The notes under the pieces are model-generated. The model was not told the origin of the DNA, did not search any database, and was given only the letters and a program-made list of their open reading frames with translations. A DNA stretch of 64,000 nucleotides. It comes from Streptomyces capitiformicae. Its GTDB lineage: Bacteria; Actinomycetota; Actinomycetes; Streptomycetales; Streptomycetaceae. Each line of letters begins with the position of its first letter. The stretch's first letter is position 1. This document shows, in pieces, positions 1 through 8,569 of this stretch. The position numbers and the translations under genes are program-made. Location of the stretch: contig NZ_CP022161.1 of NCBI RefSeq assembly GCF_002214185.1, forward strand, positions 9,617,486 through 9,681,485. The letters are read 5' to 3'.

Positions 1-3
1 GCT

Positions 4-350
4 TTGGGGTGGCTCTTCTCGCGGAGCAGGTGGCTTGTCTCACTCCAGCGGACATCGTCCTGGTGTGGACGATCAGGGGGAGCCGCAGAGCGGCAGGGCC
101 GGGGCGGCCGGGTTCGAGGTGGCCTGGGTCCAAGCGGCTGGAACCGCAGGCTCGACGTGCTGGGCGAGGACCCGTTCGGCGATACCCACCGTCCCTCCGA
201 AGCGCGGATCGAAGTGGCCACCTACCCCGAAGTCATCGCGCTCACCGGCCTGTTCGCCTCGCTCCACCGGCGAGGCCATCCCCAGCTGCCGGCTGAGGCA
301 GCACGCCGTTTCGGCATTGCCCGCGCCCAGCTCGGGGTGTTGGGCCGGCC
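4..350 (+). pseudogene. Degraded coding remnant, possibly TniQ-like
   Basis: No frame stays plausible across this stretch, but short protein-like pieces appear in different plus-strand frames, for example the segment reading TYPEVIALTGLFASL near 220-260. That pattern of sense-looking peptide broken by frame changes is typical of a decayed gene. The peptide reminds me of the C-terminal part of TniQ-like transposition proteins of actinomycetes. A decayed TnsA-like gene lies about 2.2 kb downstream, which would fit, but the assignment is weak. The fragment ends where the convergent oxidoreductase gene ends. Confidence 0.25.
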
Positions 351-351
351 G

Positions 352-1131
352 TCAGCCGCGCACGTGCAGCCCGAAACCCGTGCGGCCCGCAGGCTCCAGT
401 CCCTCCTTCAGGTGCAGTGAGGGGATCTCGTAGTCGCCGAAGTTCTGCCGCCGGAACGCGATCGGCTCGGTCGACTCCAGGGTGAGCAGGCGCTGTTCCC
501 AGGCTTTGGCGACGTCCGTGTAGTCCTCGTCGGTCACCCGGTCGGCGCCGTACAGCACGAACGGCGGCAGCGCCTCGATGCCCGGGTAATAGAGGATGCC
601 GTGGTGGATGGGGAACAGCAGATCGTCGATGGGGCCGTTGATCCCGCGCGCGGCGTAATGCGACTCCGGGCCGCCGACGGTCACCGACAGCAGAGCCTTC
701 CTGCCCGCGAGGGTGCCTTCGCCGAAGCGCTCGCCGTACTTGGTGTCGCTGTGCTCGCCGACGCCGTACGCGAAGTGGTAGGTGAACACCCGGTCGACCC
801 AGCCCTTGAGGATCGCGGGCATCGTGTACCACCACAGCGGGAACTGGAAGATGATCGTGTCGGCCCACAGCAGCTTCTCCTGCTCGGCGAGGACGTCCGG
901 GGTGAGCGTCCCGGCGTCGAAGGCCCGGCCCGAGTCCAGGGCGACCTTCAGCGGACTTGAGGCGTCGGGGCCGTAGTCCGTGGCGTCCACGACCGCTTTC
1001 CAGTTCATCGCGTACAGATCGCTCACCCGTACCTCGTGCCCTGCGGTTTCCAATGTGGACACCGCGAGGTCCTTCAGCGAGCTGTTGAGCGACTTCGGCT
1101 CCGGGTGGGCGTAGACGATCAGCGTCTTCAT
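352..1131 (-). CDS. NAD(P)H oxidoreductase, flavodoxin-like fold (quinone reductase family)
   Basis: This 259-residue cytoplasmic protein begins MKTLIVYAHPEPKSLNSSL, the classic first strand and phosphate-binding turn of the NAD(P)H:quinone oxidoreductase / modulator-of-drug-activity family. It continues with the family motif FQFPLWWYTMPAILKGWVDRVF around residues 95-115, and VTVGGPESHYAARGINGP around 150-168 matches the flavin/substrate segment. Members use FMN or FAD and NAD(P)H for two-electron reduction of quinones or electrophiles. The ATG start is immediate and the length is usual for the family. It is divergent from an XRE/MmyB regulator with about 140 bp between the starts. That arrangement is very common for redox enzymes controlled by the adjacent repressor, so regulation by it is likely. 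The physiological substrate cannot be told from sequence. Confidence 0.9.
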   Translation of the reverse strand: MKTLIVYAHPEPKSLNSSLKDLAVSTLETAGHEVRVSDLYAMNWKAVVDATDYGPDASSPLKVALDSGRAFDAGTLTPDVLAEQEKLLWADTIIFQFPLWWYTMPAILKGWVDRVFTYHFAYGVGEHSDTKYGERFGEGTLAGRKALLSVTVGGPESHYAARGINGPIDDLLFPIHHGILYYPGIEALPPFVLYGADRVTDEDYTDVAKAWEQRLLTLESTEPIAFRRQNFGDYEIPSLHLKEGLEPAGRTGFGLHVRG

Positions 1132-1269
1132 GGGAACTCCTTCGGATCGGATGCCTTCGATCCTGGGCCCCGCGGCGCCCGGCGTTCAGGGGCGCCGCTT
1201 CCATCGGACGGGACTTCCTGGTATCGGCAGGACCACCTTCACGGGCACCACCGAGGCCATACTGGGGGC

Positions 1270-2160
1270 ATGGACGATCTTGCCGGCTTCCTGCGGACCC
1301 GGCGTTCCCGGGTCGACCCGGCGGCCGTCGGCATCCCCACCGACAGCCGCCGCCGGGTCGAAGGGCTGCGCCGTGAAGAGGTCGCGCACCTGTCCGGAGT
1401 CAGCGTCGACTACTACGTACGCCTGGAGCAGGGCCGCGCGATCCAGCCCTCCGAGCAGGTCCTCGACGCGCTCGCCCGCGTCCTCGGCCTCGACGAGACC
1501 GAACGCGGGCACCTCTACCGGCTCGCCCGGCAGCGCCGCCGCCGCGCGAAGGCGCCGGGCGGGCGGGTCCGGCCGGAGCTGCTGCGCGTCCTTGCCCTGG
1601 TCGCCGACGCACCCGCGCTGATCATGGACCACCGCCTGGACGTGCTCGCCGGGAACCGCCTCGCCGGGCTCCTCTACGGCCGGCCGATGCGGGGCCTGAA
1701 CACCGCCCGGCACATCTTCCTCGAGGAGGCCGAGCGCGGCCTTTACGCGGACTGGGAGAAATGCACCCTCGACGTGGTCGGGCACTTGCGCCTGGCCGCC
1801 GGCAAATACCCCGAGGACCCCGGCCTGGCCTCGCTCATCGGCGAGTTGGCGATGGGCAGCGAGCGCTTCCGCCGCCTCTGGGCCCGCGCGGACGTGCGCG
1901 CCCGCACACATGGACGCAAGGCGTACCGGCACCCGCTGGTCGGACTGCTGGAACTGCACCAGGAGAACTTCGCACTACCGGATGAATCAGGCATGGAGCT
2001 GCTGGTGCTGTCCGCGGCCCCCGGCAGCCCCGCCGAGGACGGGCTGCACCTGCTCGCGGGCCTGGGCGCGGACAGCGGTGACACGCATCCCACAGTGAAC
2101 GCTCAGGTCCGCGAGCAACTCAACGACGCCCATCCACCGCCCGGAAGGCCTCAACACTGA
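1270..2160 (+). CDS. XRE-family regulator with MmyB-like ligand-binding domain
   Basis: The start is the ATG at 1270, giving MDDLAGFLRTRRSRVDPA. Upstream open frame is only read-through. Residues about 5-75 form the helix-turn-helix: EEVAHLSGVSVDYYVRLEQGR is the diagnostic recognition-helix segment of this actinomycete family, followed by the usual LDALARVLGLDETER. Residues about 105-270 are the MmyB-like domain (MDHRLDVLAGNRLAGLLYG, then LRLAAGKYPEDPGLASLIGEL and HPLVGLLELHQENFALP), which in relatives binds a hydrophobic ligand. These regulators usually repress a divergent oxidoreductase, exactly as arranged here. The length (296 residues) is normal and nothing is missing. Confidence 0.92.
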   Translation: MDDLAGFLRTRRSRVDPAAVGIPTDSRRRVEGLRREEVAHLSGVSVDYYVRLEQGRAIQPSEQVLDALARVLGLDETERGHLYRLARQRRRRAKAPGGRVRPELLRVLALVADAPALIMDHRLDVLAGNRLAGLLYGRPMRGLNTARHIFLEEAERGLYADWEKCTLDVVGHLRLAAGKYPEDPGLASLIGELAMGSERFRRLWARADVRARTHGRKAYRHPLVGLLELHQENFALPDESGMELLVLSAAPGSPAEDGLHLLAGLGADSGDTHPTVNAQVREQLNDAHPPPGRPQH

Positions 2161-2486
2161 CGGCTTTCCGGTCCCCGGCCTACTTTGCGGCTGGTGACAC
2201 TTTCTTGCCGACACCCCAGCTCCCCTCGGGACTGGCCCGGAAACTGCCACCTTCACTGCGAATCCTGGAGCAGAGCGTCTCACCATCCTGACAAGGCCGG
2301 TTCAGGAAGCGCCGGTCTCGCCATGATCAATGAGACGCGAACTCGGCGCCGGCTTCAGCCCCTCCAGGACTCCGCGCCCTCCGTGCTCCGAGTCGCAATG
2401 CAACCTGTCACCCCACAGGTCAGCGGACCTGTCTCTGCAGATCTAATGAAACGGGACAGCGCTGGGGCTGCTGGATGGCTGTACCA
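2161..2486. other. Non-coding stretch between regulator and TnsA remnant
   Basis: I see no gene here in any frame: short open frames lack family resemblance and ribosome binding sites. It separates the intact regulator gene from a row of decayed mobile-element genes. Confidence 0.5.
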
Positions 2487-2710
2487 GTTGGGGTGGATCG
2501 CGCGGGGCCGGGCGTCGAGTTGTCGTACGTGGACGCGGTGCACGGGCGTCGTCTGCGTCCGCTACGGGACTGCGTGACGGGCCGTTCGAGGATGTCCCTC
2601 CCGTGCGCACGTTTCGCTGGTCGCGCGGTGACCGTAACTTCCCAGCCTGGTACTGGGCGGCGACGACCGGGGCGGCACGTCGGCTTCGAGTCGTGGCTGG
2701 AGCGGGAGCG
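2487..2710 (+). pseudogene. TnsA-like transposon endonuclease fragment, frameshifted
   Basis: Three successive frames give consecutive pieces of one protein: VDAVHGRRLRPLRD (2530-2570), then VRTFRWSRGDRNFPAWYW (2602-2655), then GRHVGFESWLERER (2672-2713). This order and wording match the N-terminal catalytic region of TnsA-like heteromeric transposase endonucleases of Streptomyces, where the FESWLERE segment carries a catalytic glutamate. At least two frame changes are needed, and the downstream catalytic DF.P...QP part is absent, so it is a remnant. No intact TnsB, TnsC or TniQ gene is present in the window. Confidence 0.6.
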
Positions 2711-3053
2711 GCCGGGGCGCGGAGGCGGTCGCGGACATCCTCGATACGGTCGCGGTCGCCACCGGCCACGTCACCTGCTCGTGGAGCAGATCACAGTCCG
2801 CAACATCCTTCTCGGCTACGTCCCCAAGGACCACAAGGACCACAAGGACCCTCTAATCCAATGGGTTGAGAACCATTTCTGCACCCACAAGTTCGTCGCC
2901 TTCCACCCAAGCCGGACGATCTACGACGCGTTCTTCCCCTGCGAAACCATCCCGCTCTCGCGCCAGCCCGATGAAGCCGACGCCGAAACGCGGTGGAGAT
3001 CGTTCTACCCCTACTATCGGCTGCTGAGTGGCTTTGCAGAAGTCCATCCTTGA
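2711..3053 (+). other. Unassigned open tail after the TnsA fragment
   Basis: The plus frame remains open to a stop at 3053 and includes VEQITVRNILLGYVPKDHK and a segment rich in aromatic residues (RWRSFYPYYRLL). I do not recognise it and it has no start of its own. A 9-bp unit (aaggaccac) is repeated nearly three times around 2825-2850. It may be the end of another deleted gene fused to the TnsA scrap. Confidence 0.3.
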
Positions 3054-3141
3054 CGATCCGCAACATCCACTTCGCCGACCTCGTGCCGAGCCAGCCGGAT
3101 ACTGCCCCGCCTCGCAGGAGGTTCCATGTTCTACCCCGCTC

Positions 3142-3568
3142 ATGCCGTTGCTGCTGCTGGACCTCGACAACACTTTTGTCGACCGCGATGCAGCTTCCGC
3201 GCCGCCGTCGCCGACTTCCTTGCCGAGCACGACCTGCCCAACTCCGACCTCACATGGGCGCTGGCCATCGACGCGAGCGGCGACACCGCGCGTTACGAAG
3301 TCGCCGCAGCCCTCACCGACCGATACGGCGACGTGGTGCCAACCGCCGCCATCCGTGCCCTTGTCGACAACGGCGCCGCCGACCGCGTCGTCCTGGCTCA
3401 CTCGGCCCGCGAGGCGCTGGGCAAAGCGACGGCGGACGGCTGGACTTGCGTCATCGTCACCAACGGCCGCACCGTCCAGCAGGAAACGAAGATCCGTAAC
3501 ACCGGACTCGACCGACTCGTCCAGGCCTGGGTCGTCTCCCAAGACGTCGTCGGCCACAAGAAACCAGA
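3142..3568 (+). pseudogene. HAD-superfamily hydrolase fragment, frameshifted and truncated
   Basis: The ATG at 3142 opens MPLLLLDLDNTFVDRDAA, the haloacid dehalogenase motif I (DxDxT) of a phosphoglycolate-phosphatase-like hydrolase. The frame changes after about 3190 to FRAAVADFLAEHDLPNSDL, so a 1-base shift lies in between. Motif II (VIVTNGRT, near 3450) and the start of motif III (VVGHKKPDGE, near 3550-3570) follow. After the lysine-proline motif the sequence turns into unrelated residues, so the catalytic C-terminal aspartates are missing. It cannot make a working phosphatase unless the shift is a sequencing error, and even then it is truncated. Confidence 0.65.
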
Positions 3569-3695
3569 TGGTGAGCGATCGGTCGACCATGATCCGGAGG
3601 AACCGCGAAGCTCTGGTAGCGGGCCCGCCTTGAGCTTGATGCCGCAGCGAAAGCCCGTGGCGGTGTGGCAGTGGGTCCGGCATCATCCCCGTGTG

Positions 3696-4322
3696 ATGGT
3701 GATGCAACCCGTTCTGGAGATTGTCGCTGCCAGCGACTTCGCGCTCTGGCCGGTTGGCGAGCACGAGTCCTACGGCTACCTCGTGCTGGGAGGGGAGCTG
3801 ACCCCGGCGGAGGTCGGGGCGGCGGTTATGCGGATCGCCGAGTGCAACGACTTCGAGCCGGAGGAGGAGCACGGGCCGTGCCCGAGCGATCCGCTCGGCG
3901 CGTTCCTGCACGGGCTGCTCACCATGCCTGACCTGTTCGCCGCCGGCGGGTTCCGGGTGACCGACGACGCCACCGGCACCGTCTTCGTCGAGCCGGGCTG
4001 CTGCAGCGGCCTGGAGACGTGGCGGGACTGGCTGGAGGTGCTCGACGGCACTGGCTGCTCCTTCTTCGGCCACGACCCGTCCTCGGTGGCCGAACGCGTC
4101 GGCGACACCGTCCGGTTGACGCTCGACGCCTACGCGAAGGACGGCAGCCCGGTGATCGAGCTGCCGGGGGACGAGGTGCGCGCGCTCGTCACCGGCGCTC
4201 AGCAGGACTTGCGGGACTTCCTCAGTCTCGCCGGGAACTGGGCCGAGGAACACCTGCCGACGCACGCCGCCGCCGTCACCGCCGCCCTTGCCCGGGCGTT
4301 GGACCTGGAGCTCACAGAGTGA
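3696..4322 (+). CDS. Hypothetical protein, acidic, immunity- or CDI-like in flavour
   Basis: About 208 residues starting MVMQPVLEIVAASDFALWPV; the ATG at 3702 or the GTG at 3693 are alternative starts and no good ribosome binding site decides between them. The frame is open upstream through the HAD fragment, but the change of character near 3690 suggests the real gene starts here. The protein is acidic and probably cytoplasmic, with a cysteine pair (EPGCCSGLETWRDW) and no signal peptide or membrane helix. Its stop overlaps the GTG of the next gene (GTGA), so the two are translationally coupled. I do not recognise the family. Confidence 0.65.
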   Translation: MVMQPVLEIVAASDFALWPVGEHESYGYLVLGGELTPAEVGAAVMRIAECNDFEPEEEHGPCPSDPLGAFLHGLLTMPDLFAAGGFRVTDDATGTVFVEPGCCSGLETWRDWLEVLDGTGCSFFGHDPSSVAERVGDTVRLTLDAYAKDGSPVIELPGDEVRALVTGAQQDLRDFLSLAGNWAEEHLPTHAAAVTAALARALDLELTE

Positions 4323-4990
4323 CCAGCTTCCTGACCCACCGGGCGCGCGTGCACGATGCCCGGTTCCCCCTCCACCGGCGGCACAGCGCGCTGCGCACCT
4401 GCCTCACCGTCTTCGCGCCCTACGGCCTGCGGGCGACGTACCACCACCTCACGCTCAGCGCCGCGATTCCCCGGCGGCTGGAGGCGGATCCGGACGCGCT
4501 GGTGCGGGCGGTGGAGGAACTGCACGAGGCGCGGGTGCTGTGGCTCGCGCGGGCTGAGGAGTACGCCGCGCAGCGCCGGGCGGAGAAGCAGGGCGGGCGG
4601 CGGGCTGTACCGAACCCTCGGCCGTGGTGGCTGCGGAGCTGGTGGGAGGGATCAGACCGCGCCTGGTACGACGCCCCGTTCCGCCACCCGGCGCTGCGAC
4701 TGTCCGACTACGTCCGGCGGCAGAACACGCTTCTGGACGGCGCTGAGCTGCCCGGCTGCCCGGCATGTGGGGACGAGGGACCGCTGGAGCCGCACTCGAC
4801 CGGGCACGGATGGGTCGAGCTGTGCGGCCGGTGCGCGTGGGCGCCGGCGCCGTGTCCGTGCGGGCGGCGCCACCGGCTCGTGCCGGAAATCCCGTACGGC
4901 TGGAACGAGATCTGGCAGCGGGTGCACATGAGCGATGACGGCACGCCGAACCCACACTGGCCCGCGGGCCAGCGTGCTGTGACCGCATAG
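4319..4990 (+). CDS. Hypothetical protein with zinc-ribbon-like cysteines
   Basis: A 223-residue protein starting at a GTG that overlaps the stop of the preceding gene. The N-terminal half is basic and aromatic (RARVHDARFPLHRRHSALR). The C-terminal third holds three cysteine clusters: PGCPACGDEG, ELCGRCAWAP and PCPCGRRHR, a layout expected for zinc-binding ribbons. No signal peptide or membrane segment is visible. Coupling to the upstream acidic protein suggests a functional pair, but no function can be assigned. Confidence 0.6.
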   Translation: MTSFLTHRARVHDARFPLHRRHSALRTCLTVFAPYGLRATYHHLTLSAAIPRRLEADPDALVRAVEELHEARVLWLARAEEYAAQRRAEKQGGRRAVPNPRPWWLRSWWEGSDRAWYDAPFRHPALRLSDYVRRQNTLLDGAELPGCPACGDEGPLEPHSTGHGWVELCGRCAWAPAPCPCGRRHRLVPEIPYGWNEIWQRVHMSDDGTPNPHWPAGQRAVTA

Positions 4991-5018
4991 GTTCACCGGG
5001 TTGGGGCCGCGCGCGTGC

Positions 5019-5041
5019 GGATGTGCCGTGACGTCCGATCC
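5019..5041. repeat. 23-bp direct repeat, copy 1
   Basis: ggatgtgccgtgacgtccga followed by tcc. It matches the copy at 5452-5474 with one mismatch. The two copies bracket the small gene at 5082-5408. Confidence 0.8.
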
Positions 5042-5081
5042 AGTGACGCGAACCGCACCTGGATGCCTTTGTGTGCCTGGC

Positions 5082-5408
5082 ATGATCGCAGGCATGCTCG
5101 AAGAAAGGTTGGATGCGCTCTCACGGATGACGGCCGAGCACATGGCCATGCCGTTCCCGCCCGGCTTCCGCGGCTTGGACGTCGAGGATCAGGACATGGT
5201 GATGCTCGACGCGGACGCCTACGGCTACGCGACGAACGTTCTCAAAAGGCCTCTCACCGAACAGCACCGCGCAGCCCTCACGCGGCTGGTGGCGGTGTTC
5301 GACAAGGTCCTCCCGGTGATCGACGACGAGTACGCGAGCAGGTACTACACGCACGTGCGCAAGATGGCCGTGTTGGCCGTCGAGGTCGAGGACCTGCGCG
5401 AGAAGTAG
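5082..5408 (+). CDS. Small hypothetical protein
   Basis: 108 residues starting MIAGMLEERLDALSRMTAEHM; an in-frame ATG at 5094 is an alternative. It is a soluble, mostly helical acidic protein with no signal peptide and no domain I recognise (ADAYGYATNVLKRPLTEQHR in the middle, VRKMAVLAVEVEDLREK at the end). It lies between two copies of a 23-bp repeat and directly upstream of transposase scraps, so it may have travelled with, or been captured between, mobile elements. Confidence 0.6.
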   Translation: MIAGMLEERLDALSRMTAEHMAMPFPPGFRGLDVEDQDMVMLDADAYGYATNVLKRPLTEQHRAALTRLVAVFDKVLPVIDDEYASRYYTHVRKMAVLAVEVEDLREK

Positions 5409-5451
5409 TGCTCTGACCGGGAACGGTCGGCGGGACGGCGCTCCGGCGGTT

Positions 5452-5474
5452 GGATGTGCGGTGACGTCCGATCC
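5452..5474. repeat. 23-bp direct repeat, copy 2
   Basis: ggatgtgcggtgacgtccga followed by tcc, one mismatch from copy 1 at 5019-5041. It sits just upstream of the IS630-type remnant, suggesting that it belongs to the upstream region or end of that element. Confidence 0.8.
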
Positions 5475-5490
5475 GACTGCTGGAGGCGCG

Positions 5491-5730
5491 GTGGCCGAGC
5501 CTGTCCGTGTGCGCAGACTGACCGACCAGGAGGGGCAGAAGCTGCAGCAGAACGTGCGCCGGGGCAGCACCAACTCGATGCGCTACCGACGCGCGATGAT
5601 GCTGCTGGCCTCGGCCGGGGGAACCGTGTGCCGGTGATCGCCCAGCTGGTGCAGGCCGACGAGGACACCGTCCGGGGCGTGATCCACAGGTTCAACGAGA
5701 TCGGCCTGGCCTGCCTGGACCCTACCTCCA
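5491..5730 (+). pseudogene. IS630-family transposase, N-terminal fragment
   Basis: From the GTG at 5491 the translation runs VAEPVRVRRLTDQEG and RRGSTNSMRYRRAMMLLASAGG, then after a one-base shift near 5625 NRVPVIAQLVQADEDTV and HRFNEIGLACLDP. This is the N-terminal helix-turn-helix domain of IS630-type transposases. The DDE catalytic domain is absent because the sequence switches abruptly to an ISL3-type fragment near 5735. Confidence 0.65.
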
Positions 5731-5735
5731 TCAGC

Positions 5736-6150
5736 GATGGACGGAAGGCTGCACCGTCGCACGCCGCCTGTTCGAGGAAGTCCGCGAGCGCGGCTATCCC
5801 GGTGGCGAGAGTGTCGTGAAGAAGTACGTCCAACGGCTCCGCGAAGCCTTCCCGCACGACGATCCACCCCGCAAGCACACGTCCGTGCGGGACGTGACCA
5901 GCTGGATCACCCGCCACCCCGACCGCCTCGACGACGACCAGGCCCAGCGGCTCAAGCCGATTCGCGCCCGCTGCCCGGCCCTCGACCGATCTGCCGAACA
6001 CGTCCGCGCCTTCGCCGAGTTGATGAACAACCGCCGGGGCCAGGACCTCGGTCAGTGGATGAAGCGCGTGCAGGCTGACGATCTGCCCGCCCTGCGCGGC
6101 TTCGTCAACGGCCTCGGCCAGGACCTCGACGGTGCTCTCCGCGCGAGCGG
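5736..6150 (+). pseudogene. ISL3-family transposase, internal fragment
   Basis: The plus frame reads WTEGCTVARRLFEEVRERGY, then SVVKKYVQRLREAFP, SWITRHPDRLDDDQAQRLK and FAELMNNRRGQDLGQWMKR, the order seen in the C-terminal half of ISL3-family transposases. It ends at FVNGLGQDLDGA, just before the expected conserved WSSG..EG..NR..K segment, so the element is broken on both sides. It abuts the IS630 fragment, indicating one element inserted into or recombined with the other before decay. Confidence 0.65.
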
Positions 6151-6265
6151 AGGTGGACCGACCTGGTCGGCGGCTCGGTCGGGGCCCGCCTCTCGACGGC
6201 GGCCGACGCTGAACCTCTGACGGCGGATCGAAAGTGACCCACTTGGCGAACAGACCGGCCCCGGC

Positions 6266-6560
6266 TCAGCGGGCGAGGGTGACGGCGACGACCGTGTTCG
6301 GGCAGCCGCCGAGGACCTCGCTGAGCGAGGCCTGTTCTGCTGGGTCGACGGCGAGGCTCCAGCGGGTTCTGACGGTCACCCAGTCGGTGGCGTACGTGCA
6401 ACGGTGGTTTTCGGCGGGCGGCTGCCAGGTGGCCGATCCCTGGTCAGCTTTGGACCGCTTGCTGGCTGCGGAGACCGCGATCAGGGCGCCGGGGGTCGTC
6501 GAGGTCTTTGGCATAGGCCTGGCGTTCGGCCCCGGTCCAGGCGGAGGCGCCGACTGGTGG
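6266..6560 (-). pseudogene. Secreted HNH (DUF1524) nuclease, C-terminal fragment
   Basis: The minus strand reads AYAKDLDDPGALIAVSAASK, then SKADQGSATWQPPAENHRC and TYATDWVTVRTRWSLAVD with the ending GGCPNTVVAV. This matches the C-terminal part of secreted DUF1524-type HNH nucleases of actinomycetes (N..K.D..P..W.P....C.YA..W...K..W.L.VD). The N-terminal signal peptide and the HNH histidines are not found upstream, where other scraps begin. A remnant. Confidence 0.65.
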
Positions 6561-6820
6561 GGAGCGTCATTCCAAGTACGCGATATTCGGAGCTGGAGGT
6601 GATGTCAGCGGGCGGGGCTACGGTATGCCGCTGTGGACGCTGCTGACGCAAGCGGCACCCAACCCCGTTCGTCGAGGATGAGGCGGTGCACTTCGCCCAG
6701 ACCCGGGCGGCACTCCACTCGGCGAAGGGCCGGTGCGCGCTCGGCCCCGACGGGCCAGAGATCGGCGGCAACTGCTCGCTGGTGCAGATCCCACAACTCG
6801 TCCGGCGCGATGCGCTCGAC

Positions 6821-6910
6821 GTCACGATCTTGGGCTCGAAGCTCGCGTCGCGGTCACGCGGCACGTCGATCTCGACCAGGCCGGTGATCGAGAGTTGCAC
6901 GCCTCGTTTT
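6821..6910 (-). pseudogene. IS256-family transposase scrap
   Basis: The minus strand reads GVQLSITGLVEIDVPRDRD and ASFEPKIV, the signature N-terminal segment of IS256/Mutator-type transposases. It is about 30 codons long and breaks off directly before the expected basic RKRQ motif. The flanking sequence (6561-6820) contains DELWDLHQRAVAADLWP on the minus strand, which I cannot assign. Confidence 0.5.
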
Positions 6911-7183
6911 ACAGTCCTAATCCTTGCCTGACATTTGTCCCAGTGATATTTTCGGCGCGGGGCAACTGGGGTGGCGTACGTCGAGCACGGGGGAGGTGCT
7001 TTGTTCGCATTCTGGCAAACATTGCGTGAAACGCGCGATGGTGGCAATCGCTCGCGACCGGAGGGCCAGGAAACGCCCCCTGAGTGAGCCATTCCAAGGG
7101 TACATCCAACCCAACGCCTAATTCTAATCTCAGTCAATCTTGTCGTAGGGCTTGATTGGCTCCATCCCCCAAAGGATGTCGAA

Positions 7184-7657
7184 TTGAAGAAGTTACGCAG
7201 TGGGCTGCTTGCTGTCGTTCTCTCCCTCGGTTTTGGGCTGGCAGTAGCGACACCTGCGCATGCAGCAAAGCTGGGGCCCAGGCCCAACTGGGGTGCGTGC
7301 GGCGTGTCAACTAGTGAACAAAAACTAGTCTACCAATTTGGCAGCTTCCCATTGAAGTGTGGCAACGCCAGCTGGGGTTACCGTCACATCAAAAACAGGC
7401 ACTACGACGAGTTCCAAGGCTTGGCCAGGGCGGGCGGGCTCAACTGGAGCGATCTGGTGCATTGGGCCATTCACTACAACGCCACAGACCCCGACCATGT
7501 CATCGTTGAGGGGACTGATGGCTGCCGAGATCGGATGCTATACCTTCACGACCGTAATGGCCGCTTAGTATGGCAGCAGCGCTTCAAGGTGATCTACAGC
7601 GCCTACGATGGCCGCGTTATCACCACGTATCCCAGCAGCGCGATCTGTAAGAGGTAA
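7184..7657 (+). CDS. Small secreted protein, RNase-toxin-like
   Basis: 157 residues from a TTG start preceded by an AAAGGA ribosome binding site at the right distance. It has a clear signal peptide (KKLRSGLLAVVLSLGFGLA with cleavage near PAHA-AKL). The mature part of about 130 residues carries four cysteines (GACG, LKCGN, DGCRD, AICKR), likely two disulfides, and the histidine-rich core SWGYRHIKNRHYDEFQ, later VHWAIHYN and a C-terminal strand-rich stretch. This layout resembles secreted actinomycete proteins related to BECR/EndoU-type RNase toxins. That is inference from motif shape only. The gene is less GC-rich than its neighbours and lies among mobile-element debris, suggesting recent acquisition. 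No immunity gene is adjacent on the same strand. Confidence 0.72.
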   Translation: MKKLRSGLLAVVLSLGFGLAVATPAHAAKLGPRPNWGACGVSTSEQKLVYQFGSFPLKCGNASWGYRHIKNRHYDEFQGLARAGGLNWSDLVHWAIHYNATDPDHVIVEGTDGCRDRMLYLHDRNGRLVWQQRFKVIYSAYDGRVITTYPSSAICKR

Positions 7658-8149
7658 CTCGCTCTAGCCTCGATGATTCGCGCCTGACGCTGATCTCCGG
7701 CACCCGGCGGCTTCCCTAGTGGCCGATGCAGTGTATTCGGGGCGTGGTGGTCGGTCGCCTGTCGCGGCGGTGGGCGTGGCCTCCTGGAGTCCTTCTGCGT
7801 GTCGGGATGGCGGCTGTGCTGGCCAACCGAGGGCGGGGATGGCCGCCATCCCCGCCCGAACGCGGTGGTGATCCGGTGCGCGAGGGCCAGGTGACGGGGA
7901 TGCGTAGCCAGCGGCGGCATTGCCCACGCATGAGGCGGGCGGCGGTATTCGCTTCCTGATCGCCACACCCTCTGGACGGCTATCGGAGACGACGGCAGTC
8001 ATCGTTGGGCCTAGCCCCACCTTCGCCACCGTCCGCTCGCACCTGGGCACCACGGCCAAGCACGACGTGGACGCCCTCGCCGTGCCCAAGCAGTTGTTCA
8101 CCACCAGCCCGTGGACGCCACCAGCTCTCTCGAGCTGAATAGGTACCGA
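7658..8149. other. No recognisable gene
   Basis: Open frames exist on both strands but none has a convincing start, ribosome binding site or family resemblance. The stretch separates the secreted toxin-like gene from a convergent hypothetical gene. Confidence 0.5.
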
Positions 8150-8569
8150 TCAGGTGCCAGGCCGGTCGGCCGACCAATAGCCGCCGTTCGTGTTTGCAGG
8201 AGGGAATGATCTCCGTGCGGGGCCGCGTCGATCGACAAGACAAATCCGACCATCAGCTGACCGGCCGAGCCGGATCTCGAGAAGCGACAACGAGATGTCT
8301 GATTCGAAGATTTCCTCAATCCACATGGCGATGCGCTTCACCCGGACTCGATCCTGCGCATCCTGCGGCGAGTGGGAAAGGCCAGGGATGTCATGCTCAT
8401 CTAGCTGATTGAAGTACTCCGCAAGAAGGTCCAACTCTAATGTGACACGAACCGTTCGATCCGCATCATGCAGTTCGAATGTGCCAGACTTGGAATTCAG
8501 GCCAGAAATTCGGTGTCGACGTCCAAGAATCTCGCCAATGCTGCTGAAAAATGTTTCTCCGTCAGTCAT
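8150..8569 (-). CDS. Hypothetical small acidic protein
   Basis: 139 residues starting MTDGETFFSSIGEILGRRHR, with beta-rich stretches (SGTFELHDADRTVRVTLELD, VKRIAMWIEEIFESDISL). It is cytoplasmic and acidic in the first two thirds; the last 30 residues are basic and may be read-through. Codon use is less GC-biased than in core genes. It converges on the secreted toxin-like gene with a 490-bp gap, so an immunity role is imaginable, but nothing in the sequence demonstrates it. Confidence 0.62.
   Translation of the reverse strand: MTDGETFFSSIGEILGRRHRISGLNSKSGTFELHDADRTVRVTLELDLLAEYFNQLDEHDIPGLSHSPQDAQDRVRVKRIAMWIEEIFESDISLSLLEIRLGRSADGRICLVDRRGPARRSFPPANTNGGYWSADRPGT

Noticed and set aside
3126..4322. 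One fused protein made of a HAD domain and the downstream unknown protein
   Set aside because: The frame is continuous by chance: motif I is in a different frame and the sequence character changes sharply near 3570-3690.
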